A stretch of 64,000 bases of DNA from Acytostelium subglobosum LB1 (Eukaryota > Evosea > Eumycetozoa > Acytosteliales > Acytosteliaceae), in NCBI RefSeq assembly GCF_000787575.1, contig NW_012236518.1, forward strand, positions 62,001-126,000, given 5' to 3'. The notes beneath the pieces are model-generated. The model was given only the letters and a program-made list of their open reading frames with translations, did no database searches and was not told where the DNA came from. Of this stretch, positions 12,256-22,268 are shown one piece after another (position 1 is the stretch's first letter; each line of letters starts with the position of its first letter). The translations under genes and the position numbers were made by a program.

Positions 12256-13162
12256 TACTTATTGTAATTATTGTTGTTATTCTAGTTGTTGTCGTTGTTG
12301 TAGTCCTCTATCTATATCACCTCAATATATATCTATATACAATGAATGAACAACCAACCAACTCAATTTTTAACGTAATATCTAATTTATGTATCTCTGT
12401 TTGGTAATAAATAAGTAAATGAATGAATAATTGTGTTGCAATAACATTGATTGGCTTGGTCCCCTCAATCAATCTCACAACACTCACTTCTTCTTCTTCT
12501 TTTTTTATTCACTCACAAAAAGACAGGTCTTTTGAAAACAACACTGATCCAACAACACACACACATTTACATATTTGATCAATCAACTATATTTATAGCT
12601 AGAGGTGTACAGATACTACTTGTAAATGATTGATACAGATAATGTTCAAATCAGGAATACATACAAGACAAGCAACTGATGATGGTTCTAAACGTTACCC
12701 CAGGTATTTGATCTTGTTCAGCCCAATAAGGAAAGAGGTGATTGGGAAAAAACAAAACAAAATTTCAACTGTGTCACGCATAATGATGATCATCATAGTG
12801 TGTGTGGGAAGTAGTTGGTGCTGCTCATACTGACAGACAGAGAGTTCAAAGTCAAACAACTGTGTGATACATTCATTCGTCTTTCGGACAACAATAATCA
12901 TACTTATCTCATTCCTACCTATATCTTTTATAAATCATATCAACAATGTACAAGGGATTGTCAACTGGTTGGTATCATTCACTTCCACATGCTCATCATC
13001 ATTCATGAATGATCAAGTAAATGAATGAACAAAACTAATACTCATTCAATCAATCAATCATCACACTAATGATCGATCATAAACTATGAATGTACAAATT
13101 GAATCAATCAATCAATCAACGAATGAATGAATATGAATGAATATCGAATGGAACTATATTAG
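12256..13162. other. Intergenic region and probable first intron of the malate dehydrogenase gene
   Basis: AT-rich sequence with CAATCAATC and GAATGAATG runs. The 3' end is the intron before the first recognisable malate dehydrogenase exon (acceptor TTAG ending at 13162). A possible tiny first exon is 12946-12967 (start MYKGLST), which matches the needed phase but uses a non-standard GTTGGT donor, so it is only a suggestion. Confidence 0.4.
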
Positions 13163-14193
13163 GTGCCAGATTCTACAGCAGCACTGCCAACTTCTTCACC
13201 ACCGCCAAGGGTAAGGCCCCAGTGCGTGTTGCCATCACCGGTGCCTCTGGTCAGATCGGCTACCAACTGTGCTTCAGAATTGCCAGTGGTGAGATGCTCG
13301 GTAAGGATCAGCCGGTCATCCTCCAGTTGCTCGAGCTGCCCCAGGCCATGAACGCCTTGAAGGGTGTCTCCATGGAGCTCGACGATTGTGCCTTCCCATT
13401 GTTGAAGGGAATCGTCCAGACTGAGGACCCAAACAAGGCCTTTGCCGGTGCTGACTACGCTCTGCTCGTCGGTGCTCGTCCCCGTTCCAAGGGAATGGAG
13501 CGTGGCCAGTTGCTCGAGGCCAACGCCCAGATCTTCTCTGTCCAAGGAAAGGCCATCAACAACAACGCCAACCGTGACAGCATCCGTGTCTTGGTCGTCG
13601 GTAACCCAGCCAACACCAACGCCCTGATTGCCGCCCGCAACGCCCCAGACGTCGACCCAAAGCGCTTCACCGCCATGACCCGTCTGGACCACAACCGTGG
13701 CCTCGCTCAGCTCGCCGAGAAGTCCGGATACGGTGTCACCGACATTGAGAAGTTCTGCATCTGGGGCAACCACTCTGCCACCCAGTACCCAGACATCACC
13801 AACACCATCATCAACAGCAACCCAATGTCCAAGTACATCAACGACAACGTCTGGATCAAGGACAACTTCATCCCAACCGTCCAGCAGCGTGGTGCCGCCA
13901 TCATTGCCGCCCGTGGCCTCTCGTCCGCCGCCTCTGCCGCCTCTGCCGCCATCGACCACATGCGCGACTGGACCCACGGCACCAACGGTCAGTGGACCTC
14001 CATGGCCGTCTTCTCTGACGGTTCCTACGGCGCCGACAAGGGACTCTACTTCTCGTTCCCAGTCATCTGCAAGGGTGGCAACTACGAGATTGTCCAGGGT
14101 CTCAAGTTGGACACCTTCTCCCAAGAGAGATTCGACATCACCCGCAAGGAGTTGATCTCTGAGCGTGATGCCATTGCCAGCCTTCTCCCATAA
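13163..14193 (+). CDS. Malate dehydrogenase (cytosolic-type fold, with targeting-like leader); 5' exon missing
   Basis: One large exon begins at a TTAG acceptor (13161-13162) in phase 1 and runs to TAA at 14191-14193, about 343 residues. The NAD loop [12 protein letters not shown], the substrate-binding loop [24 protein letters not shown], the LDHNR segment and IWGNHSATQ identify an NAD-dependent malate dehydrogenase of the bacterial/cytosolic LDH-like MDH clade, which interconverts malate and oxaloacetate. The residues ahead of the core ([17 protein letters not shown]) are rich in Arg, Ser, Thr and aromatic residues without acids, as in a mitochondrial presequence, so a cytosolic-type enzyme appears to be sent to mitochondria. 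The start codon lies in an unresolved upstream exon. Codon use is strongly C-ending, as expected for high expression. Confidence 0.93.
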
Positions 14194-15696
14194 AGTTCAA
14201 TGAACTTTGAGCAGCAGAAGCTATGGGCTTTGTAGTCGTCGTCATTGTCGTCGACCAAGAAGCAGCATTCAACATTTTGGAAGAATAAACCAAGGTCTGT
14301 GTCCTAACCTATTATTAACATTTTATGAGGCCTTGACTTATCCTTGCTGCATGATCATCACTTCATCTCCAATCGGTTCACTCGTCCGACAATCAAAGCT
14401 CAAATGGCAATTGATCACGTGATTCGATGAAAGAGTAACCTAAGTCCTACGTCCGTCATCAGGTTACCTCAACAACACCCGGGGATTTGATGTATGAGTG
14501 TGGGGTCCGGGATACCATTGCCAGTACACACACCAAGTCTTAAACACTCCCCATTAGACATCAATCCATTCCATTCCATTCCGCTACACTACACATACAA
14601 TCTCAACATTATCGATTTGCAGCATTAAAAACAATGATAATGTTGTCGATCACCTGGTACGAGAGAAAAGGGTTACATTGGATGGGCCAAGCCCTTACCG
14701 AGGTAGCTATGGGAGATGTGGATCGGACACCATAGATGATGCCCACATTGTCAGAGGGGCAATTCAAACCGATTTTTGAAAAGTCCTACTGCCTGACTAG
14801 TGTCTGTCTGTCATTGCCCAAGTCTGTTATCAACCAACCAACCAACAACTAATACCCCCCCTTTCACACACCCGACACGGGCCTCGCGGTCGTCCTTGTG
14901 AAACTTTTAATATCTGTTTGTTGTCTGGGGGTACGACTGTGGTGTCGGTGAAGCACATTGAGGAGACTCCTCCTTCTCTATGACAAACTCTAAAACAAGC
15001 CACATGATGTATCCTTACCTTGAATGATTATTATTATTATTGGTATCCACACACTTTAATATTTCAAACATACATAGATAGAACAACAACAACACCTTTT
15101 ATTACAAAACAGTCTATCTTTCTTTCTTTGGTATGTATATATTCATTCAGTCAATCACTTTAAAGAGACGACCCTTTTGTTTGAAGACAAATCTTGATTG
15201 AACACACACACACACACCTCATATATCTCGAACGTGTCAAGCACTTCGATCGATCATCGTTAATGTTGTGTGTTGTGCTTAATTCAAATACAGGATATCG
15301 TGTGTTAATAACAATAACACACGTCTTGTTTGATTAATGTGTTTGATCATGTGTTTGATGGCATGGCACGGCAAGGCATAGTATGGATGCCAATAGTCCT
15401 GTCTCCTGGACTACAAAGGTGTTGTTGGATGGATGGAGGCTATGAATGGAAGCCCAGGCATGGGAACAATTTGACGACAATTACACACTCACAAACACAC
15501 AAGGTTAACCTGTAACCCAGGAGTTCTAAGACTAAATTGACACATTACTAACTCTTATTTCCATATCCTTTCCACAGGTAGTAGTACATAGCTAGACCAA
15601 CATCCCAACATCCCAACATCCACATACATACAAACATACAAACATACACATATATTGTCAATATTACAAGATACGAATAGAGAAAGAAAAGAAGAG
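14194..15696. other. Long spacer between malate dehydrogenase and G-alpha
   Basis: No protein-coding gene is supported in these 1.5 kb. The part at about 14640-14960 is less repetitive and relatively GC-rich for a spacer, with short inverted repeats and a box C/D-like arrangement at 14726-14805 (see findings). The rest is AT-rich with CAATC repeats, and the last 200 bases are probably the 5' UTR of the G-alpha gene. Confidence 0.5.
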
Positions 15697-16986
15697 ATGA
15701 CGACTACATCAGGTGATTCACAATCTACATCGGACAACAATATGCTCAAGTATAAGGAGCAAAAGTTGGTGTCCAAACAGATTGAGAAGCAGTTGAAGAA
15801 TGAAAAGAAGTTGTTGGATCGCGAGATGAAGCTGCTGTTGCTGGGCACTGGTGACTCAGGCAAGAGTACCATCGTAAAGCAGATGAAGATCATTCACATG
15901 AAGGGATACACACCAGAGGAGAGGACCAATCATAAGTCACTCATATATAGGAACGTCATTGAGATATTCCGATCCCTAATCGAAGGATGTGACATAATCA
16001 ACGTTCGCATCGATCCATCTCACGAACAACTATGTGATCAGGTATGTTTGTTATCGACTAAACTATATTTGCATTATACTCACTGGAACAATTCCAATCA
16101 ATCAATTTGAAGATCTTGGATTTACATGATTCAAGGAAATACTCAAGCATGGATATAGGATTGATTAGATCGATTGTTGGACTGAGCAAGGATGCAAGTA
16201 TCCAGCAGGCACTGATGACTGGTGGCGCAAAGTTCCAGATCCATTCATCGGCCAACTACTTTATCAGCTCACTGGAGAGGATTGCAGACGTCAACTACCT
16301 GCCAACCGATCAGGATATACTTTGCACACGTGTGATGACGACGGCCGTGTCTGAGACACGCTTCAACGTCAGAGGCATCAACTTTAGAATGATAGACGTG
16401 GGCGGCCAGCGTGGCCACCGCGAGAAGTGGATCCATCACTTTAGCGATGTCACTGCGATCCTGTTCATCGTGTCGCTGTCTGAGTACGACCAGGTGCTGG
16501 AGGAGGACACCAACACCAACCGCATGATCGAGTCGGTCAAGGTGTTCTCTGAGATCATCAATGGCAAGTGGTTCACCGAGATCCCCATGCTACTGTTCCT
16601 CAACAAGAGTGACCTGTTCGCCGAGAAGATCAAGCGTACCAATCTCAACGTCTGCTTCAAAGAATATCAAGGTGCATCCAACTATGATGACGCTCTACTC
16701 TACATCAAGAAGAAGCTACTCTCTTGTAACAATAACAAATCAAAACGTAAGTATCACACTGATGGTGGGGCTGGGACCATTCCAGCCTCAGCCCCACTCA
16801 CTCAACCAATTATTCAAGTTGGAGTCATTCCACTAACTCACTCATTCAAACCAATCAATCAATCAAACAACAACAGAGATATATACACACATTACTACAG
16901 CCACGGACACTGGCAATATCACGGTTGTTTTCAATGCAGTCAAGGACATCCTCACCAGACAGACAATGGAAGAGGGTGGTATCTAA
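15697..16986 (+). CDS. Heterotrimeric G-protein alpha subunit, divergent
   Basis: Exons 15697-16041, 16113-16746 and 16877-16986 join in phase to 362 aa, the usual G-alpha size. G1 is GTGDSGKST near residue 52 (usual GAGESGKST), switch II has DVGGQR, G4 is NKSD, and the last exon gives the G5-type TTATDTGNI and a C-terminal helix ending TMEEGGI. The catalytic arginine of switch I is kept ([11 protein letters not shown]), but the usual TTG there reads TTA and switch II reads GHREKW after DVGGQR. There is no Gly at position 2, so classic N-myristoylation is unlikely, and no Cys four from the end for pertussis-type modification. It would couple a surface receptor to effectors at the plasma membrane. 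I cannot match it to a specific dictyostelid Gpa subunit. The second intron carries two palindromes and a 9-bp hairpin. Confidence 0.93.
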
Positions 16987-17487
16987 GACAAATACACATA
17001 TTTATAGGCGTTATCATTATTTGGATTAAACTATATTCTATATTTATCCTTTAATCAATCAACTACCTAATTTGGCAATGAATGAATGAAAGCCCGGGCT
17101 TTTATTTTGTTTGAATACTGTGAGTGGACCATGAATTTTTATTTAATTTTGAATTTCTTAAATGTTTTGTGAGACCAGTCGTTTGTGAATGGTGTGGTGG
17201 GAGGATAGATGCACGCGAATGACTAGATGATCAATCCTCTTTTCAAGTCGATTCTATTTGTTGCCCTTACCCAGATAACATCCTCCTCATCATAACAATG
17301 TATGTGTACTTGGAACATATGGTGATACACCCAATACCTCTACCTACTCAATCACTTGAGTGGTGAGAGATTGGCTATCCCGCTTGCACCCAAGTACAAC
17401 CCCCAGGCACAAGAGGCTTATAGTCGCCTGGGGATATCCAAAGTATCCAACCATACTAACATCCCAACTTAATAACAACATTAGAAA
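16987..17487. other. Spacer between G-alpha and ribosomal protein S15a
   Basis: AT-rich 3' UTR-like sequence followed by a more balanced segment upstream of the ribosomal protein gene. No gene, RNA or clear control site was recognised. Confidence 0.5.
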
Positions 17488-17880
17488 ATGGTCAGAGTCT
17501 CTGTTTTGAACGATTGCCTCAAGTCTGTCTTGAACGCTGAGAAGCAAGGTCGCCGTCAGGTCCTCATCAGACCATCGAGCAAGGTCATCATCAAGTTCTT
17601 GACTGTCATGATGAAGAAGAAGTACATCGGAGAGTTCGAGATCATCGATGACCACCGTTCCGGAAAGATCGTCATCGAGCTGATTGGTCGCATCAACAAG
17701 TGCGCCGTCATCTCCCCACGTTTCGATGTCTCCCTTGAGGAGCTCGAGAGATGGACCTCCTACTTGCTGCCATCCCGTCAGTTCGGCCACATCGTCCTGA
17801 CCACCTCCCTCGGTATCATGGACCACGAGGAGGCCAAGAGACTGCACACCGGAGGCAAGCTTTTGGGTTACTTCTACTAA
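17488..17880 (+). CDS. rps15a: 40S ribosomal protein S15a (uS8)
   Basis: A single exon of 130 codons, exactly the eukaryotic uS8 length. The N-terminus [19 protein letters not shown], the central [14 protein letters not shown] and the C-terminal [14 protein letters not shown] and GGKLLGYFY are canonical. The protein sits in the small ribosomal subunit and binds 18S rRNA at the central domain. Codon use is heavily biased toward C-ending codons, as in the malate dehydrogenase gene, fitting high expression. The ATG follows an AT-rich leader (AACATTAGAAAATGG). No intron is needed in the coding region. A long open frame on the opposite strand is a by-product of this codon bias. Confidence 0.98.
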   Translation: MVRVSVLNDCLKSVLNAEKQGRRQVLIRPSSKVIIKFLTVMMKKKYIGEFEIIDDHRSGKIVIELIGRINKCAVISPRFDVSLEELERWTSYLLPSRQFGHIVLTTSLGIMDHEEAKRLHTGGKLLGYFY

Positions 17881-18109
17881 GCGGCTACTCCTTGGCTGCT
17901 TAGGTCGTCCCCGTACCCCTTTTGGCGTGTCCCGCTGGTCGGGGTCGACCGGTCCCAATCTAATTGGGCCGTGTTTGTTTGTCCAATCGATGGAACCACC
18001 AGCGTCCGCCTAGTCAGTCGATGGTCTTCATTGATCAATCAAACTCGACTCAATAAAAGAATCGATGTTTACATCAAACCAATCCTTATTCATTGTATCC
18101 TGCTTCTTT

Positions 18110-19130
18110 GTTTATGTTGTCACAACAGCCACACTTGGGCATTGAAGTTGTTGTCCAAGCGCTTCACAAAGCGTGAAGTTGAGGTAAAGTGTCTGATCAT
18201 TCATTCAATTATGCTGTAGTTGCTTGTCATCTTGATGTTGTGTTTGAAGTTCTGATGTCTCTGGTACTTTCGCTCGGTGTGGTGATGCTCATCTCTCTTA
18301 CCACTTCATTGTGGCAATTACTCTTCATTATCATTTCAAATACATTCAAAGCCTCTACAACAACATGTCACTGGATATAAACAATGACACCACCTCTCAA
18401 GCTATTGCTGATCACCTCCGTCTGCCTGATGGCCACCCAGACAGGATTGCAATCATGATTGGCCTCATCGATGGTCCATATTTACGGATCACTCGTACCC
18501 TAGGTGATATTGCTACAGACTTCCCGACGATCACCCCACGGACCAGAAGAATGTTATTTGCCCTTGTGCACCCTCCGGCGTAGGTGCAGCCATTGTGAGA
18601 TTGTTCATTACTAACATTCTGACCATCAAGTGGAGCATTCTTTAATAAAGATGTCGGCTTTGTCAGGGTATTCTACAAAGATACAGATACTCAACCAGCC
18701 AAGGTCTTTCGTTGACTGGTCCACCGTCGCAGCTACATTTGGAATTAGTGGAGGCTCTCTGAAGAGGAAGGGTGAGGAGCACTATACAGTGGAACATTTC
18801 CCTTATCCATCAGGGGAGTATACGTTGACGAACACTGTAAGTCATTTTGTTTATTATCATGTTGTCATTGTGCTAATGACAATGTTAGCCATATTCATTC
18901 CAACTTTATACAGCGATTTCCTTTGGCTTTGGGAAGTTGGCTAACAAGATGGGTTTTCAACCAAAGATCCAACAACAACCTATTCAAGGCAATCTGGAAT
19001 GCAACTCATTGGAACTTGAACCACCAACAACAACGCAATCAAACATTCGACACAGACACCAGGTAAAGTTCAATGAACTTAATTACATATCCAGGATTGT
19101 GGAACTAACAACTTTCACATAGGCTAATTC
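18110..19130 (+). pseudogene. Decayed multi-exon coding region, unknown family
   Basis: Several protein-like stretches lie in series on the plus strand but do not form one open frame. They include FTKREVE near 18165, a longer block with SYHFIVAITLHYHFKYIQ and GLIDGPYLRITRTLGD (about 18260-18580), FFNKDVGFVRVFYKD (about 18640), FVDWSTVAATFGISGG with HFPYPSGEYTLTNT (about 18705-18838), then an apparent GTAAGT intron followed by PYSFQLYTAISFGFGKLANK. Composition is more balanced than the surrounding spacer. I do not recognise the family. The order of pieces and the intron suggest a former host gene of about 300-400 residues that has lost its reading frame; badly mispredicted introns or sequence errors are the alternative. 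Confidence 0.45.
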
Positions 19131-19422
19131 TACTTGATCGATGCCACTCAGCAAGTTGACTGCTCCCGTCTAGTCACTTGATAATGTTTGATCCACCACC
19201 AGCTTGTCATGGACATGACCTTGATAATGTGTCCACGACTACACTGATATCATCAAAGATGGATAGCCAAACCATTACTCAGGCGGATGATAAAGAGTAG
19301 CCCTTTAAGGGTTAAACTTGAAGAGGAAGTCAAAAATGAAGGAGCGCCAGATTCCAGAATGTGAGCGAAGCCAGCGGCTATGAATTATCCACACACATCA
19401 CGATCTATACAATCAATGAAGA

Positions 19423-20785
19423 ATGAAGTTACAACTTACATCATTATATAAGAAGAGAATAGATGATGGCTTCGAGTTCAATGTGTTGTTAGTTGGTGAC
19501 TTGTTCAAATCAACAAGGAATCATCTATTGTTTGGTTGTACAGATGGTCGTATCATATTATATAGAGGTGATATCATCACCAATGACAACATAAACAACA
19601 ACAACAACAACAATGACACAACAATAACAAAGATAACATCATGTATAGAAGAGGTATTAGAGTCCAAAGGTGCATCCATTCAATCACTATGTCTATCGGA
19701 TATCACACGCTTTGGAGGCATTGACATTGTCAGTGGAGACAGTCATGGCAACCTCGTTGCCTTCTCGAACCATCAAATCATTTACCGTGACTCAATTGGC
19801 GAGGCCATATCTGCACTGACTACACATCACTCCATAAGTATGTTGTTGCCTGCACACTCCTACATCATACACTTACTTACTCATACATACTTAGATGGTG
19901 ACTTTGACATTGTTGTTGGAGATCGTAGCGGTATGATCACTGCATTCAAACCTTTTCAATCGGTACAGTGGAAGGTTAGACTTCCGACCGTGGTCGAACT
20001 CAGACGTTTGAGTCTTCAACGTGGTGACACTGAGGAGTCGTCGACGTCGGTGGATCACACCTCAGTCGCCACCACTCTACAATCAAGTAGTAGTCAACGT
20101 ATTAGAGATATAGTGTCATATCGTACAGTGGACTCTTATAATGTAGAGTGTAGCTATACAGTGGTCAGTGACAATACCAATGCCATTCACTTTATTGATC
20201 GTGGCAATCGTGTCAACACCATTGAGACACCGGCACCAATCAATTGTATATGTTCTGGTTACTTTGATGATGATCAACAACAGCAACTGGCATTGGGAAG
20301 TGAGAATGGATATATATACTTGGTTGGATCAGACATGAAGTTACGAACATATTGCAATGTTGGTTATCCAATCACAAAGCTGTACAGATATCAATCAAAG
20401 TCAATCAATACAAAACATCAACATCACAATGGTAATGGTAATGGTCATGGTATTAGTAATGGAAATGGAGTCAACAACAAATGCAGTAATAATGATGATG
20501 TTGGACTTGATTGTTTATTATGTATTGGACACTTCCATTCATTGAAAGTATATTACAACAAAGATGTAAGTTAACTTTAATTCCTGGATTTCCAGGATAT
20601 AAGATCAGATGATCATTGACATATCTATCCTTCCAAACAATCAACAGTTGATTTGCGAGCATATTGCAGATGATTGGATACATACATTATCAATTGGCGA
20701 TGTAATGAATAGAGGAGAGGAAGTAATAGTCATTGGCAAGTTGAACAACTCTATCGAATATCTCAAGCCAACTGTAACCCATTAA
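19423..20785 (+). CDS. Beta-propeller (FG-GAP/WD-like repeat) protein, ITFG2/kaptin-like
   Basis: Exons 19423-20565 and 20648-20785 join in phase 0. A further in-frame intron is likely at 19838-19894 (GTATGT...CTTAG, 57 bases), which would give 407 aa and restore a tidy FNGDFDIVVGD-type repeat. Repeated blade-like units are visible: HLLFGCTDGRIILYRG, GGIDIVSGDSHGNLVAF, DFDIVVGDRSGMITAF, QQLALGSENGYIYLV and a last GEEVIVIGKLNNSIEY. These units (hydrophobic-Asp-hydrophobic-Val-Gly) resemble FG-GAP propellers such as ITFG2 or kaptin, which belong to the KICSTOR complex in animals. No signal peptide is present, so it is probably cytosolic. The specific orthology is a guess; the propeller character is well supported. 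Confidence 0.7.
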
Positions 20786-20840
20786 AATGTTGTGAGTGAA
20801 GAATGTGGTGTGTTCATCATAATTCATTCAATCTAAAACA

Positions 20841-20891
20841 TAGAGATAGAGATAGAGATAGAGATAGAGATAGATAGAGATATAGATAGAG
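20841..20891. repeat. (GATAGA)n / (TAGA)n simple repeat
   Basis: A hexanucleotide TAGAGA repeat immediately precedes the start codon of the FNIP gene and ends in the ATG context GATGGATAC. Comparable (GATA)-type runs lie before the RapGAP start (27110-27150) and before the B-box gene (30055-30091), so the repeat is a recurrent 5' UTR feature here. Confidence 0.85.
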
Positions 20892-22181
20892 ATGGATACA
20901 TTATCAGATATAGTTATACTTGTTATATATGATAATTTGAATGATGTTATGGATGTTGCTTGTTTGGGTATGACTAATAAGAGGTATTATTCAAATTATC
21001 TAAAACTGTCATCTACGAATAATAGATGGTATGGGTTCCATCAACCATATCAACAGTTAGAGATCATTAGACAGACTTTGAATCTTGAGCCTATCAATCG
21101 CATGGTATCAAATGATCTATCTATACAGGACACAAGCAATGACAACATTATCAACAATACTACAACTACATTCACATTGATCGATACATTCAATCAACCT
21201 ATTGTTCATGACACACTTCCATCCACCTTACTCAAACTTACATTTGGAAAGCAGTTCAATCAACCTTTGACCGAGGGATGTCTGCCGCCATCAATCACCA
21301 GTCTAAAGTTTGGATATAACTTCAATCAACCAATCACAGCTGGTTGCTTGCCTCCATCACTTTTAACTCTCAAGTTTGTCAGCGACTTTAACCAACCAAT
21401 CATGCCAAGTACCCTGCCCGAATCACTTACCAAACTAAAGTTTGGATATCACTTCAACCAACCATTGCCCATTGGTGCATTGCCAGCTTCGATACAAACA
21501 TTGGCATTCAGTAATGATCATGCTCAAGACATTATTCCTGGTTCATTGCCCTCCTCACTCACATGCCTGACCTTTGGTTACTATTACAATCAGCCTATCA
21601 GACATGGTGCTCTACCACTGTCTCTCATGTCACTACGATTCATCTACAACTACAATCAAGTGTTTATGCCTGGTACGTTGCCGCCGTCACTCACCTCCTT
21701 GACGCTGGGGCGTCGATATCAAGCATCCTTCATGACTGGAGCATTGCCAGCATCACTAGAGACGTTGACCTTCATTTGTAATCCATTCAGTATACTTGAG
21801 TGCGGAAGACTACCACTTCAATCACAACTTCAATCGTTGGCTATTCAAGTTTGGTATTATGACAAGACACATACATTCAATGATAAGGCACGATTGTTAT
21901 TGATGTCATTGGTTCAGAAGGTGCCCACAGTCAACACGTACCGTCTCAGCTATTGGATCAGTGGAAGACGGTTGCCCTTCCTGGACATTCATCTACGTCG
22001 TTACGACTCTTCCAGTGCAATATGTGTCTCTCAATTCAACAACATTGAAGAACAATCCACAACAATCTCACTTCATTGGTTCGAACTACCAACACCATTA
22101 CCAGAGCCAGTCAAACCAATCGTCGCCATAACACCAATGCCAGAGATGGATGAAGATACATTCAGACGAATATTTGATTGA
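20892..22181 (+). CDS. FNIP-repeat protein
   Basis: Single exon, 429 aa. The N-terminal 60 residues are F-box-like (LSDIVILVIYDNLNDVMDVACLGMTNKRYY), which would suggest an SCF-type substrate adaptor. Residues about 100-300 hold at least eight tandem 22-residue FNIP/LRR-like units of the form FNQP-x4-GxLPxSLxxLxFG, for example FNQPLTEGCLPPSI and FNQPITAGCLPPSL. FNIP repeats are greatly expanded in dictyostelids and form an LRR-like solenoid for protein binding. The last 130 residues are non-repetitive. It is on the opposite strand to, and 10 kb away from, the five-gene FNIP array, and its repeats are much closer to the FNIP consensus than theirs. Target unknown. Confidence 0.9.
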   Translation: MDTLSDIVILVIYDNLNDVMDVACLGMTNKRYYSNYLKLSSTNNRWYGFHQPYQQLEIIRQTLNLEPINRMVSNDLSIQDTSNDNIINNTTTTFTLIDTFNQPIVHDTLPSTLLKLTFGKQFNQPLTEGCLPPSITSLKFGYNFNQPITAGCLPPSLLTLKFVSDFNQPIMPSTLPESLTKLKFGYHFNQPLPIGALPASIQTLAFSNDHAQDIIPGSLPSSLTCLTFGYYYNQPIRHGALPLSLMSLRFIYNYNQVFMPGTLPPSLTSLTLGRRYQASFMTGALPASLETLTFICNPFSILECGRLPLQSQLQSLAIQVWYYDKTHTFNDKARLLLMSLVQKVPTVNTYRLSYWISGRRLPFLDIHLRRYDSSSAICVSQFNNIEEQSTTISLHWFELPTPLPEPVKPIVAITPMPEMDEDTFRRIFD

Positions 22182-22268
22182 ATGATTGATTGATATACAA
22201 GTACAAAGACTTTTAATAATAATAATAATAAGTTGAATATACTTCATGCTCCCAGGTCACTGAGAGAT

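Noticed and set aside
13159-14124. 321-codon open frame on the minus strand opposite malate dehydrogenase
   Set aside because: Again a codon-bias shadow; the plus-strand enzyme has all catalytic motifs.
17344-17958. Long open frame of 204 codons on the minus strand opposite ribosomal protein S15a
   Set aside because: It is a shadow caused by the C-ending codon bias of the ribosomal gene; composition is Asp/Leu/Gly-rich without a recognisable domain, and the plus-strand protein is certain.
20357-20545. Small Met/Val-rich frame inside the propeller gene
   Set aside because: Off-frame reading of a GGTAATGGTAATGG repeat.
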